DNA of 64,000 nt from the NCBI GenBank assembly GCA_007026445.1, contig VDMD01000048.1, positions 124,001-188,000 of the forward strand. The letters run 5' to 3'. The notes beneath the pieces are model-generated. The model was not told where the DNA came from. It saw only the letters and a program-made list of their open reading frames with translations, and did not search any database. Positions 41,815 through 55,054 of this stretch are shown here, piece after piece. A program made the position numbers and the translations under genes. Every line of letters begins with the position of its first letter. The stretch's first letter is position 1. The DNA is from Schizophyllum amplum. Taxonomy: Eukaryota; Basidiomycota; Agaricomycetes; Agaricales; Schizophyllaceae.

Positions 41815-44800
41815 ATGAGCGCCTCGTCGCCTCTCCCTGGCTGGAACACTCTCCACGAGCCGACTCCGTCTAGCGTTGGAGACACTGACGAGCAAGATGA
41901 AGCCGATCGTGCACGGCCACGACCGAACCCCGGGCAAGGCGTGGCCCCCAACCAAAGCGCCAGGGGCTCAGGTAGCGGACCCATCAGCGGTGAGTACTCC
42001 GCTGGTCGTATCGACGTCCACCTCATGTTCTTTGTGCAGGCGCAGGCACGTCACAAGCTGCCTCAGGCTCGCGTCTGCAGCCCAAACCAAACAACATGAC
42101 ATCTGCTGCAAAGACGCGACCGCGCCGCGACCAGCGCCCCGAGCGACGAATGAGTTCTGACGAGGAGCCGGAACAGCCTCGCCCGAAGAGGGGACGCCGG
42201 CCGAAGACGCGTGCGGAAGCGGAAAGCGCGAGTGCGCCGGCATCAAGGCGGAGAGCAGCAGATCCGGACGAGAAGAAGGGCACGAATGTCAACAAGGATA
42301 CTGGCACGACGTACCGTGACCTGTTTGGAACGAATGCACTGCGGGACCTTCGGGCTCCAAAGTCCAGCGGCAGCGCCACCCAGCCCCGCCCCAGTGCTAC
42401 TCAGCCCGCGCCTGCAAGCGCATCCACTTCCCAGGCCGCATCGTTATTCGACAACGGCAGTTCGTTCTCTAGGACTATGGCTGCCCTCTCTGGGGGCCAG
42501 GGCGGCGCGACTGCGACACAATCGGTCCCCGAACACACGCCTACTTCCTCACTCACTCAATGTCGGGATTCGATAAATCGCCAAACGCGCGCATACAGCC
42601 CGAGCCATCCCGTTGCATCATCCTCTTCAACCGGTCCAGGCGAACGCCAAGTCCCTGCATCTGCACGGCCGGCGAAGACGTCCGGCTCGGAACTGAAGAT
42701 CGCCGACTCGTCGCGCAAGCAGGCTCGCCCTGCGCCTCCGGCGCCCGCACGGGTGCTTCCGCCCGGTACGATTCACTTTCTTTACCCTTGTTGTAGCTTT
42801 TCCTCCTTCCCATAATGCTATTCCCTCCCTCCAAGCTTTATGCCGCTCCCGCACACCCTCCTTCCCACACCCTCCTTCCCACACCCTCCCCCGGCCTCAG
42901 ACACATAGCTGACACCTCACATAGACGCGGAGGTTATCGACCTTCTTTCCGACGACGACGATGCACCGCCTCCGCCGCGCGTTCAGCCCAAGTCGGGCGC
43001 TGCTCACCCTTCGTCCTCACGCACTGCTCTCCCCTCATCCTCTCGCAACGCCCTGCCCTCGTCATCACGCATGCCACCTCCTGCGACGCAGCCCGCGCCG
43101 CCGACGAGTCGGCCGTCCTCGTCAATGGCACAACGCGGCGCTCCAGCGTCGTCACAAGCTGGTCCCTGGTCGTTGCAAGCTGGTCCTTCGTCGTCTCACG
43201 CTGCTGCTTCGTCGTCTCGGCGCGAATCCATGTCGAATAAAGCGTCTATGACGCAGCCGCCGCCAGGCAGATTCAAGCTACCGGACGGTGGGCGCAAGTC
43301 ACCACTCGGTCGGCGCAAGTCATCGCTCGGTGGACGCAAATCATCGCCCCCATCTCACCGCAAGTCACCGCCTGCCGCTCGACGCAAACCGTCGCTCTCG
43401 CAGCACAAGACCGGGCACACAACGATTGATTTCGATGACAATGGCAAGCCTCGTGAGGTCGCCAAGGAGAGGTGAGGCGGTCGATTGTTTAGTGTTTCTT
43501 CTTCGCCTGTACAGCGTTTTCTGCTGCTGTTACCCGTCCCATCGTTGTTCTGCTAACCCCTTTGCTAATTTCATCGCCATCTTCTTGCTACTCCCCTCAT
43601 CATCGCCTTTCTCGCCGTACTGATGAATTTCCTTCAGGAAGCCGCCCGCTGCGGGTCAGGAAGTCATTGTCATTGACGATGATGACGATGATGAGCAGGA
43701 GGTCGCGGGCGGAAGCGCATCTGTAGGACTGGTTCCTGGCTCTTCCGACAGACCGATCGCTAGCTCCTCTGCGTGGCCATCGGGGACAGACAAGAAGCCT
43801 AAGCAGGAGCACATCGAGCCTAACAAAGGTATGTGCTCTTATATGGTCTTGCGTACTTTTCGAGGCCTTGTCTTGTCCATCTCCCCAGGCCTCGCGCGTA
43901 ACATGAATCCATCGTTCTGACTGTTCTTTCCACAGGTGCCACGAGCAAAGGCACAAGTGGCTCGAGCCTGAATACCAAAGTCAAGAGCAAGAACAGCAAC
44001 GCCACGAACAAGGGCAAGGGCAAAGTCATCCACTCGGTCTCGGACTCCGACAGCGACGGTATTGAGATCATTGACCCGCCCTCACAAGCGAATCCGCTAC
44101 CGCGAACGACGAAACTCTCGTCAGACATGAAGATATCGGCGCAGGAGGCAACGCAACCGCTGCCTGCAGCGCAGGTGCCACCGTCGAGAGAGCAGACGTC
44201 ACTATCGGGCACACAGGACCCGCCGTCCTGCGCATCGGGCTCAAAGCTGGCAGCATCAGGCTCACTGCTGGGATCAATGAGTTCGCCGTCTGTCGCGCAG
44301 CGACGCGACAGTTTCAGAGCTGATCGCGACGATGACGACGGCCCTGCAATGCCCGTAGATGATCCCATGACGACGCACGATGATGAACCCACGTCGCCGC
44401 ACGGCGATGAACCTATGTCGGAACCTCCTGGACATTCAGAGACTGGACCTGACGCTCCTACGCACGATGAGGACGAGCCAATGCTGAACGAGAACGAGAA
44501 GAAGCCCAACGAGGACGAGCCAATGCCCAGCGACGACGAGCCGGTGCCCAACGACGACCACCCGGTGCTCGAAGCGGATGAGCACGAGATCGACCCTACA
44601 CCTGTTGAGCCGGATGCTGAAATGGCCTCACCGATGGCCTCTCCGAAAGAGACTGCGCGTACACTTGCGGAAGAAACTACACCTGCTGGCCCGCTTTTGT
44701 CTCCGCGTGCAGGAGCCGGCTTGCCGTCGATGAAGGCATCCTCTTTCTCGTTTGGCAAGGGCAAGAGTGCAGCGCCTGTGCAGGTGGAGGCGCCCGTTAT

Positions 44801-47800
44801 TCAAGATACAGCCATGTCCCGAGAGCCTTCGACTGCTCCTTCGACTGATAGGACTGCGCACCCTCAGGTGATGCCCCTCCACCCAGCCAAAGCGATCACG
44901 CCCAGTACGAAGACACTAAGCGCGGTCACGCCTTGCGGAGCCAACAATGCGATGTCGGCTCGAGTGAACGTGGGCGACCCAGTGGCGCCCTACGGCGCTG
45001 GGTATTCTGCGGGCGGTTCCACATCGTCCGCGGATGCGGCAGATCCGTCTACCAGCATGGCTGGCCCATCTACAGGCACCACGGAAGCTTTCACAAGTGT
45101 TGCCGGTCCTTCTGGTGGCTCACCTGCCCGTCGCACAACGAACGCGCACTCCACGGCCTTTGAACCATACGATGAAACAGACCTCTTCGCTGGATCTGAG
45201 GACGAGGAGATCGGAAGTTGTCGGATGAAGGAAGATAAGGGCAAGGGCAAGGCGCGGGCGGACGCCGATATATGTGTAAAGGAGAACACTGGGAAAGGGA
45301 AAAGCAAAGCGGAAGATACGGTAAGCAACGTATCCTCTAAAGGATCTACTTCAGTGTCTTACAGTCCGCATTCACCCAGGACGAGCTCACCAGCGAGACG
45401 GCAGCTCTCCAAATCTCTGCCAAACACCCTGGGCCTAAGAGTGCTGAACCATATCGTGCTGAGAAATCCACGCCCGCCAACTTGTTTACGTCTGTCGTCC
45501 CTCCGAGCTCCAGTACTGCGCCTGGCCCCTCTCATCCGGCACCGACAGGGGGGTCACCCTTCGTTTCCACGACTTGGGGAAACCCGCGCGGAAAGCGCCC
45601 ACCTCCACCCCTTCCGAAACGTCGTCGCAGTCCGCCGCACGATCCGCCGCGTCCGGCGCCCTCCGTGCCGTCGGAGCAATCGAAACCTCTGCATATCGAT
45701 TTCCGCATGCACAAGAAGCGTCTATCGCGAAGCCCGAAGGATGTTCTCAAGGCGTCTGACATCTGGCGAAACCCAAGTCCGGGATCTGCGCCTACAGAAG
45801 CCTTTCTTTCCCCGCAACTCGACCAGCAGTCGCCGACACCTGTTCCGGATACTCCGGAGGAAGACGATATACCAGACGAGCATGTCATCTCAAATGAAGA
45901 TGGAATGTTGTACGACGCTGCCGTGCCCCACGACGATGCCGGACCACCCGACGACGACGACGACGACATGCCTCAACAAGACGCTATACCCGTCGGTGCT
46001 GCGGAGGTCAACCACGAGCAAATCATGCAGGACAATATTGCTGAAGCCGCTACCGCGCATTCTATACCTTCGCCACTAATCGAACCGCGGACACCAAATT
46101 TAGTTTCAGAAGTCAAAACCATCGAGTCCGTCAGTGCATCGGAAGACAGCGATGAGGAAATGCTGCCTGCCGGGCCGGTTGGGCGAAAGCGCAAGCGCTC
46201 CTCAACATCGCCCAGTGGGCGGTCTGACGTCGACGAGACGGCTGAGGGATCTCCCGTCGGGCGCGCTGAGAGCATGGTACCCGAGGAAAGTGGAAGCGAG
46301 CCAGACAGTTCACGCATGACGGACGCAAGTGCGGAGCAGTCTACCTCCGAGGGGCCTTCTGAGGATGAAATGGCTTTCCAAGCTCCTCGTGTTCGACCTT
46401 TCGCTATTGTCAAACACGTTGCTCGCAAGACACAGGCCGCACTCAACCAGCGGCGTCCAATCCACATTCACATTGGTCCCCCACGAAGGCATCCGACGTC
46501 GTCGCGGCCGAAGGCTCTACGAACACCGCTGGGATCAAGCCCATTAGCCATGTCAAACGTCCGCTGCCTACGAAGCGAAGGTCATTGGCTCTCCAGAACC
46601 CAGGCCTTCGTGGACGAGAGCCATTGTCCACCCAGGATCCTAGGCTAACCCCCTCGAGAAGCATGGCTACGCAGAAGAATTCCCCCGACACTCGATCTTT
46701 GCGCCAGGCCTTGCCTGGTATGATCAAAGACCGGTGCGGCATTGTGGTTCTTTCCAGCTGCGCAGACCTGATTCATGTTGTACCGATTACAGATCGCCTA
46801 CCCCTCTCACCGACGTTACCAGTGCCAGAGAGACGCCGACTTCATCACCGGCACCACCGCCTCGTAAACGTCGCCGTGTGCAAGTTGAACCTGACGAGAC
46901 CGATGGTGGTCCCTCGAATCCCATCCTGATTTCGAGCGAGGACGAGGATGATCCGATGGGAGGTACAACGGCACCGAAGAGTCGAAACTCCGACGATGAG
47001 GACGCGGTGCGTAACCTTTGCATGTGTTACTCAGCAACTCCCTTCCTGAATGATGCCCTTTTGTATACAGGCTAGCGTTGCTGGACTGCTGACAAGCTCA
47101 TCCTCGACCGGCGCCGCAGGTGGTGCTGTCAGCGGATTGTCTGACACTGTAGGCAAAGCTGCGGGCGCCGTCAGTGCAGCAGTTGCCTCGGCCACAAATA
47201 TGGTTTCCAATGCTGTTCGCGCTGCAGTGAATCTACCGCGGGCGCCGTCTTCTGAAGCTGAGTCGGTCGAAGCAGCAGCACCATCAGAAGTGTATTCACA
47301 GTCGGAGGACGAGCGCGCTGCGCGAGCAAGACGTAATCCGGACCCTTACCGGAGCGCGAGCTCAGACGGCGGTGCGTTCCGAGAAATTAACTAGATACCT
47401 CGTATATTGACCTTTCTTAGAATTTATGGCAGAAAGTAGTAATGCAAGCGATGCCTCCGCCGGCGTACCTTCGCAAGCTACCGGCCGCCCTCGTCGTAGG
47501 CGGAAGAGAGTCAATTATAAGGAGATTCCTCCCTCCGACGGAGAAGCGGAATCACACCATGGTCGTAGTGTATCCCCACGTGCTGTCTTGCCCGTACGTC
47601 TCTGCTCGTTTCTCCAAGATGTCATCTGAGAAGCCTCGTAGATCGCTGCTGCTGCCCGCCCACTACCTCTTCCTTGCCGACGTCCACCCTTGAGGAGTGA
47701 ATCATTCTGGGCAGCCATGGATCGGATTCGCCACACACCTCCGCCATACTTCAAAGCAAAGGACATACCGCATATCCTGGAGGACACCGTTAATGCCATG

Positions 47801-49739
47801 ACCGTACGATCACGAAATCAGGTGCGTGAACAGGTTTCCACCCCACGGGGCGCCTGCCCATATTCTACCCCTCTATCGATGCAGACTCACGCCATGGGGC
47901 CCATCTACTGGAACCTCACGTTCACGCATGCCACCGTCTTTAACGATGTGAGAATCCATTCGAGCTTCGTGCTGCCTCGTTTCCTATCACAATTGCTCTC
48001 ACGGGAATCCAAACCACATGAGCACGAAAGGTTAACCAGTGTCACCATAGGATGGGATTCGCTTCATGATGGAAGAGAGCATCAAGGACGCTGATCGCGA
48101 AGAGCGAGGCGTGGGCTTGGGTGCGTGCGTGTTGTCATTGAGAGCTTGCCGTTATTGACCACCCTCCGCAGACGGCCCTATGCCGCCACCCATAAGGATA
48201 ACCAACGAAGTAGATGGCGATATAACCCCGCCTTGGGAATTCCACTACTCAAACGTTATGTGGCATGGGAAGCACGTCGCGCCACCAAACCGAAAGGACC
48301 GCGTCGCATGCCGGTGAGTCTGCATTCGTCGTGTATGTCCTTTCAAAACCGACGAACGGTCTACTAAGGTGCGCTGGGCAATGCGGTACATACGGGGACT
48401 GCGCCTGCCTGAAACTGCAGCGTGAGTGGACGCGATCGTGGGGAACGAAAGACTTCGCCTACGACGCCAACAAGCGGCTCAAAGAATTCAATCACCCCGT
48501 CTTCGAGTGCAACGAGCTATGCGGCTGCGACGATACATGTCGCAATCGCGTGAGTACCCACAAGTTACCCATCCTGCACGACCTAAGGAACTCCACCAGG
48601 TCATCCAGCAAGGGCGGCGCATGCCTCTCACGCTCAGCAAGACCCCAGCCAAGGGGTGGGGCGTATTCAATGGCAACAAGCGTATCAAAGCGGGCGAGTT
48701 CATTGGCATCTATGCTGGTGAACTCCTCGGGCAAAGGGAGGCCTACAAGCGAGGAAAGTAAGTGTTCATGCCATTTTGCCTGCGTGTACATAGGCTGATC
48801 ACGATGCTGTCTGCCTCTTTCTTTCCGATATGATCAGGAAGTACAACCGCTTCGGGCGCACGTATCTGTTCGACCTCGACTTCTGGTATCTGCAGCGCGA
48901 AGACAAAAATCAGCCTGCGCGCCCGCGGAACGGGGGTCAGGATCCGGACAATCCGGATGTCTCGGACCAGCCGAAGGCGAAGAAGTCGAAGAAGAAGGGA
49001 CGCCCGAGGAAGCGGCCGCCTTCTGTCGACGAAGGCCCGTCCTCTGCAGACCAGCGTATGTCGTCTGCAGAGGCCCAAACGAGCGCGCAAGGAGCGGCGG
49101 CGAACGGCAAGCCCGTGAAGCCATGGACTCCCGTTTATACGGTGGACGCATACCAGGCTGGCAACGTACGTGTGCCTCCACTCTCCTATGTCGTGGCAGT
49201 GACTGCTTTCCTCCCTTTTGTGGTCACTGACACTCTTCACTCTCAGTTCACGCGGTTCTTCAATCACTGCTGCGATCCCAACCTCCAAGCCGTTGCCGCC
49301 TATGTCAACGAGGTATGTCACGTAACCTTATTTCCAATCGCTGTCTGTCGCTGTTGCCTAGTTATTTGTGCCGCTTATTTGATGCTCTTTCTTTGATCAT
49401 CACATTTCTGCTTGTCACTCATCCCTTTCGTCTGTTCTTCCACTCGCCGGCTTATCCCCCATCCCGCAGGCCAACCTCGACAAGCCGCTGCTGACGTTCT
49501 TCGCCGCGCGCGACATCCCGCCGCACCAGGAGCTCACATTCTCGTACTCTGGCCCTGACGATGATGGGGAGGATGGAATGCCGGAGGTGTCCCAGGTGGA
49601 CGGGGAGACGATCGATTCGGACGAGGTGTACGCGAAGTGCCTGTGTGGGGCGCAGCACTGTACGGGTGAGTGGGAGGTTGTTCTCGTTGGGTGTCTGTTT
49701 CCTAACAGCTTTGTAGGGAAGATGTTCAAGACAAGTTGA
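41815..49739 (+). CDS. Histone-lysine N-methyltransferase, SUV39/Clr4 type, with very long N-terminus
   Basis: The start at 41815 is chosen because a 50-nt intron (41990-42039) joins it in frame to the next exon. Further exons: 42040-42765, 42925-43471, 43638-43828, 43936-45321, 45365 to about 46.7 kb, 46793-47006, 47071 on, then short exons to 49739. The N-terminal about 1500 residues are Ser/Pro/acidic low complexity. The pre-SET Cys cluster (CAGQCGTYGDCAC ... FECNELCGCDDTC) starts at about 48.37 kb. The SET core has GWGVFNGNKRI, RFFNHCCDPNL and ELTFSYSG, and the post-SET motif CLCGAQHC closes it. Family role: methylation of H3K9 in heterochromatin. No chromodomain was seen. About 65 Lys/Ser/Pro-rich residues are inserted inside SET. 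A frame change at about 46.47-46.6 kb is unresolved (intron or mutation). Confidence 0.85.
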
Positions 49740-50459
49740 ATTGGTGTGGGGAGAGTTGCAGATTGGCAGCCCTTGGATCAGACTGTCTCCTGGTTGGATG
49801 TACAGTACAGACACCCCCTGTCGCGAATCCCCTTGTTGCATCGCATCCCTTTCACACCCCATTATCGTGTTTTACTGACTCTCGAATTCTTGCTGGACGC
49901 TCCCTTCTCGTGTTATTTCTGGTCGTAAGTATCGGCCCATTTGCAATTATCATGTTCTGTCCGACGCCTACTTATGATGTGCATCTTTCCGCCTCATGAG
50001 TTTTGAGGCGCCTACAATAAACTTGTCTGCCTTCGTGGATCTTACGCTTGACTGAAATCCACGCTTTGAGACGCTCGCATTGCAGTTGCGAGTAGCGCGA
50101 CGACGTGTGAAAGGTGTTCGCAGTGCCTCCGCCGGTTTACCTTACGTCGCCGCACCTTGGTCCTTGGCGCCGCCTACTCGTCCTGTCCTGCTACCCAGCT
50201 GCTCATCGCCTTCCACCACTAACTCATCGCCTCCAACTACCCGCGGGGGGGGGGGCATTGTTTTCAAAAACGAGAAGAAAGGGGGGTGGCATATTGGGTC
50301 GCCCCACTGCCATGGGGGAAAGGGTCGGGATAGGGCGGTGGCGACCTGATGGAAGGGGGGAGGTGGACCACCTCGGCGCGTTGCGTCGTTCGCACCTTCT
50401 CCGCCGTGGCAGGAGGCGCCTCCCACCCCGCCCGCCCAACTTATCCTTCTCTAAGGCCC
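49740..50459. other. Intergenic region downstream of the SET gene
   Basis: No gene recognised. A G run of 9-10 occurs near 50247, and the right part is rich in cgcc/ggcg. Confidence 0.5.
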
Positions 50460-50578
50460 TCTTCATTTCATGATTTGACCCTCTTCATGATTTGACTCTC
50501 TTCATGATTTGACTCTCTTCATGATCTGACCCTCTTCATGATTTGACCCTCTTCATGATTTGACCCTCTTCATGATTT
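50460..50578 (+). repeat. 19-bp minisatellite cctcttcatgatttgac
   Basis: Six or more tandem copies of a 17-19 bp unit (ctcttcatgatttgacc), with single changes. A second, shorter run of gaatgagaagatggcatctag units is at 50820-50890. Confidence 0.9.
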
Positions 50579-50989
50579 TCAATCAGACATTGATTACAGA
50601 ACAAAGAAAGCCTGTGTATCAACCTACCCGTCTGAACATGCCCCCCATGCCAGCAACCATCGTCAGGCAACTTACCGCGGCTGCATCTTCTGCTGCCGCA
50701 TCGGACGCATCGAGCGCGCGTGCGGGCAGGTGAATAAGGGAATGAGAAGGGGGACTGGGGAGGTGCATTCAAAGAGTGAGGAGGGGAGGCGGCGCCCGAA
50801 GAAAGGGTGACGGGCATCTAGAGAATGAAAAGATGGCATCTAGAGAATGAGAAGATGGCATCTGGAGAATGGGAAGATGAGAACTGGCACTCCTGGTAGG
50901 GTGAGGGGTGGGGTGGGGGCTTAAGTACGGGGAGGGAAGAGAAACACGAACGCGCGCATCCCCAGACTCGGACGCGTCTGCTCGCGTTG

Positions 50990-52045
50990 ACGCCCTCTCG
51001 ACTCACCTCGCAGCCCCTCGCCTTGCGCCGCAGCCCTCTCGGCTCGTGCTGCAGCCCCCTCGCCTTGCACCGAAGCCCTCTCAGCCCGCCACGCACCCCT
51101 TCAAGCGACGCCAAAGCACGCGCCCTCCATGCATCCGCTCGTCAGCGCCATTGAACCAGCGCCCTTCGGACAGGGCCTCCGCCCACGCCCTTCAGGCAGA
51201 GCGTCCGCCCATGCCCCTTCATACAGAGCGTCCGCCCACGCCCCTTCATACAGAGCCTCCGCCCACGCCCCTCCATACAGAGCCTCCGCCCACGCCCATC
51301 AGGCGGAGACCCCGCCCACACTCCAGAGACTCCGCCCACACTCCAGAGACTCCGCCCACACTCCAGAGACTCCTCCCGCGCCCCAGAGACTCCGCCCGCG
51401 TCCCCAAGACTCCGCCCGCGTCCCAAAGACTCCGCCCGCGTCCCAAAGACTCCGCCCGCGTCCCCAAGACTCCGCCCGCGCCTACGAGGACCTCAGGGGG
51501 CACAGAGCGCCGTGCCCTTGACCGCGCACGCGTCCGGCGTCTCTCGTGCGGCAAACCCCAACGAGCGTTGTGCCAGCGAAGGCGACATACTCCCTATCGG
51601 CGAGCACCGACGAGCTCCGTGCCAGGCGAGCACCGACGAGCTCCCTACCGTACGAGCTCCGTACCGGCAAACCCCAACGAGCTCCGTGCCAGGCGAGCCG
51701 CGACGAGCACCGTGCCGGCAAGCGAGCCGCGACGAGCTCCCTGCCGGCAGCGAGCCACGACGAGCTCCCTGCTGGCTAGCCACGACGAGCTCCCTACCGT
51801 ACGAACTCCTTGTGCTGGCTAGCCACGACGAGCCCTACCGTACGAACTCCTTGTGCTGGCTAGCCACGACGAGCTCCCTACCGTACGAGCCCCGTACCGG
51901 CGAGCACCGACGAGCTCCGTGCCAGCGAGCCCAACGAGCTCCGTGCTGGCGAGGCTGGCGAGATTCGTGCTAGCGAGCCCCACGAGCTCCGTGCTAGCGA
52001 ACCCTGACGAGCTCCGTGCCAGCGGCGAGCCCGACGAACTTCATA
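50990..52045 (+). repeat. Series of minisatellites (20-bp and 25-30-bp units)
   Basis: In order: ccttgcaccgaagccctctc-like units; cccttcatacagagcctccgcc units (51180-51300); cacactccagagactccgcc and cgcgtcccaaagactccgcc units of 20 bp (51310-51480); then gacgagctccgtgccagcgag-like units (51600-52045). Open frames spanning this are products of the repeat period and not supported as genes. Confidence 0.85.
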
Positions 52046-52640
52046 CTGGAGGCGAAGGCGGCTGGGGGGAGGCGGCTAGGCGAAGGCGATGCGAAGGCAC
52101 AGGTGGCGAAAGCGGCTGGGGGGAGGCGGAGGCGAAGGTGAAGGTGAAGGTGGCAGGCGAAGGCGGAGGCGAAGACGAAGGCGACGAGCTCCCAGCCGAC
52201 GAAAGACGAGGGCAATGGCGAAGGCGCAGGCGATGCGAAGGCACAGGTGGCGAGGGCGGCGAAGGTAGAGGCGCAGACGGCGAAAGCGATGCGAGGCGAA
52301 GGCGAAGGCGAAGGCGAAGGCGAAGGTGCAGGCGGCAGGCAAAGGCGCAGGCGGTGGCGAAGGCGAAGGTGCAGGCGATGCGAAGGACAGGTGGCGAAGG
52401 CGGCGAAGGCGAAGGCGAGGCAAAGGCGTAGACGGCGAGGGCGAAGGCGAAGGCGAGGCGAAGGCGAAGGCGAAGGCGAAGGCGAAGGCGAAGGCGGCGA
52501 AGGTGGCTGGAGGGATGCGAAGGCGAAGGCGAAGGCGACGAAGGCGGCTGGGGGGAGCGTTAGTGACGTGGTAGAGGGGAGGCGAGGGAGGCGACGTGGT
52601 AGAGGGGAGGCGAGGGAGGCGACGTGGCTGGGGGACAGGG
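52046..52640 (+). repeat. gaaggc/gaggcg hexamer tract
   Basis: Almost 600 bp of imperfect gaaggc repeats on the plus strand, with five interspersed cacaggtggcgaaggcgg-like stretches. The plus strand is nearly pyrimidine-poor here. Confidence 0.9.
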
Positions 52641-53100
52641 CTAGCAACGTGGTAGTGGGAAGGCGTTCGATGCTTCTCATATATTTGGGGAGAGATGAAG
52701 GAGTCAGATGAGGCGAGAGGGAGGAGGGGAGGAGGGGAGGGAGGCGGGGAGGAGGGGAGGGAGGCGGGGAGGAGGGGAGGGAGGCGCAGCGTGTAGACTC
52801 GATAGGCAAGCTACGGCTCACCACCAGTAACAAGCACGCTGCACCCGCCCTCGAAGCTACACACGCCCTCGAAGCTACACACGCCCTCCAAGCCGTCCGC
52901 GAAGGCTGACGAGGGATGGACATCAGCGCGCGTCCCGTCTCTTCACCCTCGCGCCGCCCGCCTCTTCACCCTCACCCTCACCCTCGCACCGCCGATCGTC
53001 TCACCTTCGCGCCGCCCGCCTCTTCACCCTCGCACCGCCGGTCGCCTCACCTTCGCGCCATCGCACCGCGCTAGCGTCCCGTCATCGTTCTCTCACTCAC
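52641..53100. other. Low-complexity sequence, no gene
   Basis: It has a gaggaggggagggaggcgg run (52720-52790), then ctcttcaccctcgc-type repeats (52930-53090). No coding signal was recognised. Confidence 0.7.
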
Positions 53101-53745
53101 CCTCGCGCTACCCGACGGGAGGGAAGATGGGAAAGAGGGGATGATTGGGGGAAGACTGGGGGAAGAGTGGTGAAGAGGGCAAGACTGGGGGAAGAGGAGA
53201 CGGGGGAAGACTGGGGAAGACTGGGGAAGACTGGGGGCAGAGGGGAAGACTGGGGGCAGAGGGGAAGACTGGGGGCAGAGGGTCAGTTAGTGAAGCGGAA
53301 GAGCTAGCGAAGGGGGGCCGTTAGTGAAGGGGGTCGTAGTGAAGGGGAGGCGTCAGTGAAGGGGAGGCGTCAGTGAAGGGGGGCCCTTATCGAAGGTCAG
53401 ATGGGGGAGAGACAAGTTGGGAAGGGAAGGAAAGGGAAAGGGGCGAGAGCGGGGAAGCGAAGGGGAAGGAAGAGCAAGGGAAGGGAAAAGGAAGAGAAGG
53501 GCGAGGGGAGGGAAAGGGCAAAAAGAGGAAGGGAAAAGGAAGAGAAGGGCGAGGGGAGGGAAAGGGCAGGGGAAAGAGAAGGGAAAAGGAAGGGCGAGGG
53601 GAGGGAAAGGGCAGGGGAAAGAGAAGGGAAAAGGAAGGGCGAGGGGAGGGAAAGGGCAAAAAGAGGAAGGGCAAGGAAAGAGAAGGGCGAAAAGGGGAAG
53701 TGAAGGGGAAGGGCGAAAAAGGAAAGAGAAGGGCAAGGGAACGCC
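53101..53745 (+). repeat. Long polypurine tract with gggaag and ggggaagactg repeats
   Basis: ggggaagactgg units (53150-53280), ggggaggcgtcagtgaa units (53330-53380), then about 330 bp (53415-53745) that is almost entirely G and A. A run of this length can form triplex DNA. From 53746 to 54950 C-rich and G-rich sequence follows without a supported gene. Confidence 0.88.
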
Positions 53746-55054
53746 ACCACCGTCATCTCCAACGGACCACTGACCGTCATGTTGAGTGGGCTGAGCGCCA
53801 TTACCCACGAGAACACGCAGGTCGAGCCATGGTGAACGCTCGGTCTACCCCACGGCGAATGCCCCGTCCACCCTCCCTTTACGCGCCTCGCCTCTCCCCG
53901 CTTCTCTTCACGCGAGTCTCCCACCCTCCGAGTTCCCGCGTCCGCCTCTCCCTCCCACCTTTGACCCGTCCCACCCTTTACCTTTCCCACCCTCCCTCCC
54001 GCGTACTTACTCTGTCCCCCCTCCCTCTGCGCGCCTCCCCTCCCACCCTTCAGCCACCGCCTCCATTTACGCGTACCTCTCCGTCCCTCCTCCCTTTACG
54101 CGTACACGCACGGAGAGCCCGACGTTGATCACGTCGACTCATCTTCGCCTTACACGCACGAGAGCCCGTCCCCCACCCGGCGCTCCCCATGTTCTAGCAT
54201 GGAGAGCACGAGAGCCCGACGGAGAGGTAGACGCTGGTAGACGTTGACGGGGTCTGGAAGGAGGTAGGGGTGTGGACGACGTTGACGGAACGGAGGCTTG
54301 TCAGGGAGGTGGGAGGCCCGGCAGGGAGTCGAGAGGCGCACGCGCAGGTGGAGGGGGAAGGCAAAGGGGGAAGGGGCAGACGGACGGGAAGGGCAGGCGG
54401 TTGGGAGAGCTGCCGGAAGAGGGAGGGAAGGGGGCGGGGTAGAGGGAAAGGCACGGGACAGGCGCAGGGGAGGTGTAAGTATGTGGAGGTACGGGTCGAG
54501 CATTGGGCGGGCTTGGCGTAGGCGCAGGCGAGGTGTATGCACAGTATTCCTTGTGTAGGGTGTATGAACCGTGGGGGTGAGTGGGTGGTGGTTTCGCTGG
54601 GACGAGTCGTTTTGATGAGACGAGTTCCTCCTCTCTGGGATGGGCTGAGTCCTGACGGCCTTGTTCAAGCCGAATTGATTGTATGGAGTAGGACCAAAGA
54701 TACAGCCCGCGCGAGCAGTGTCGCGTCCGGATAGGCTCGTTCCCATCCGGCTACACCACGTGACTCGTTCCTCGCAAGAGGCTCGCAAGCTCGCGGGTTT
54801 CGATTTGTCCTCTTTTCACGTGACCCGCCTGAGCGCGCGAGCGACTGGCCTGCGAGTCTAGCGTCCGGAGTGTGCGATTCTCCGTGTTCTTCTCAGGATC
54901 ACGGAGCCGAATGCAGCAGGAGGCGTCGTGGGAGTGATGGGAACGATGGCAACTGCGGGGACGCGTGCATCACGTGATGGGGAGATGGCATAAAAATCGT
55001 ACGTGTCCGGGTTGTGTTTGCTCGTGTCCGTCGCGTCGAGCAGCAACAAGAGTC

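Noticed and set aside
50908..51822. A 304-codon gene
   Set aside because: The frame crosses 20-bp and 25-30-bp tandem repeats. The peptide is a repeat product with no domain, start context or introns.
54150..54788. Minus-strand 212-codon gene
   Set aside because: Biased composition without a domain, splice pattern or motif. It lies in the low-complexity block before the methyltransferase gene.
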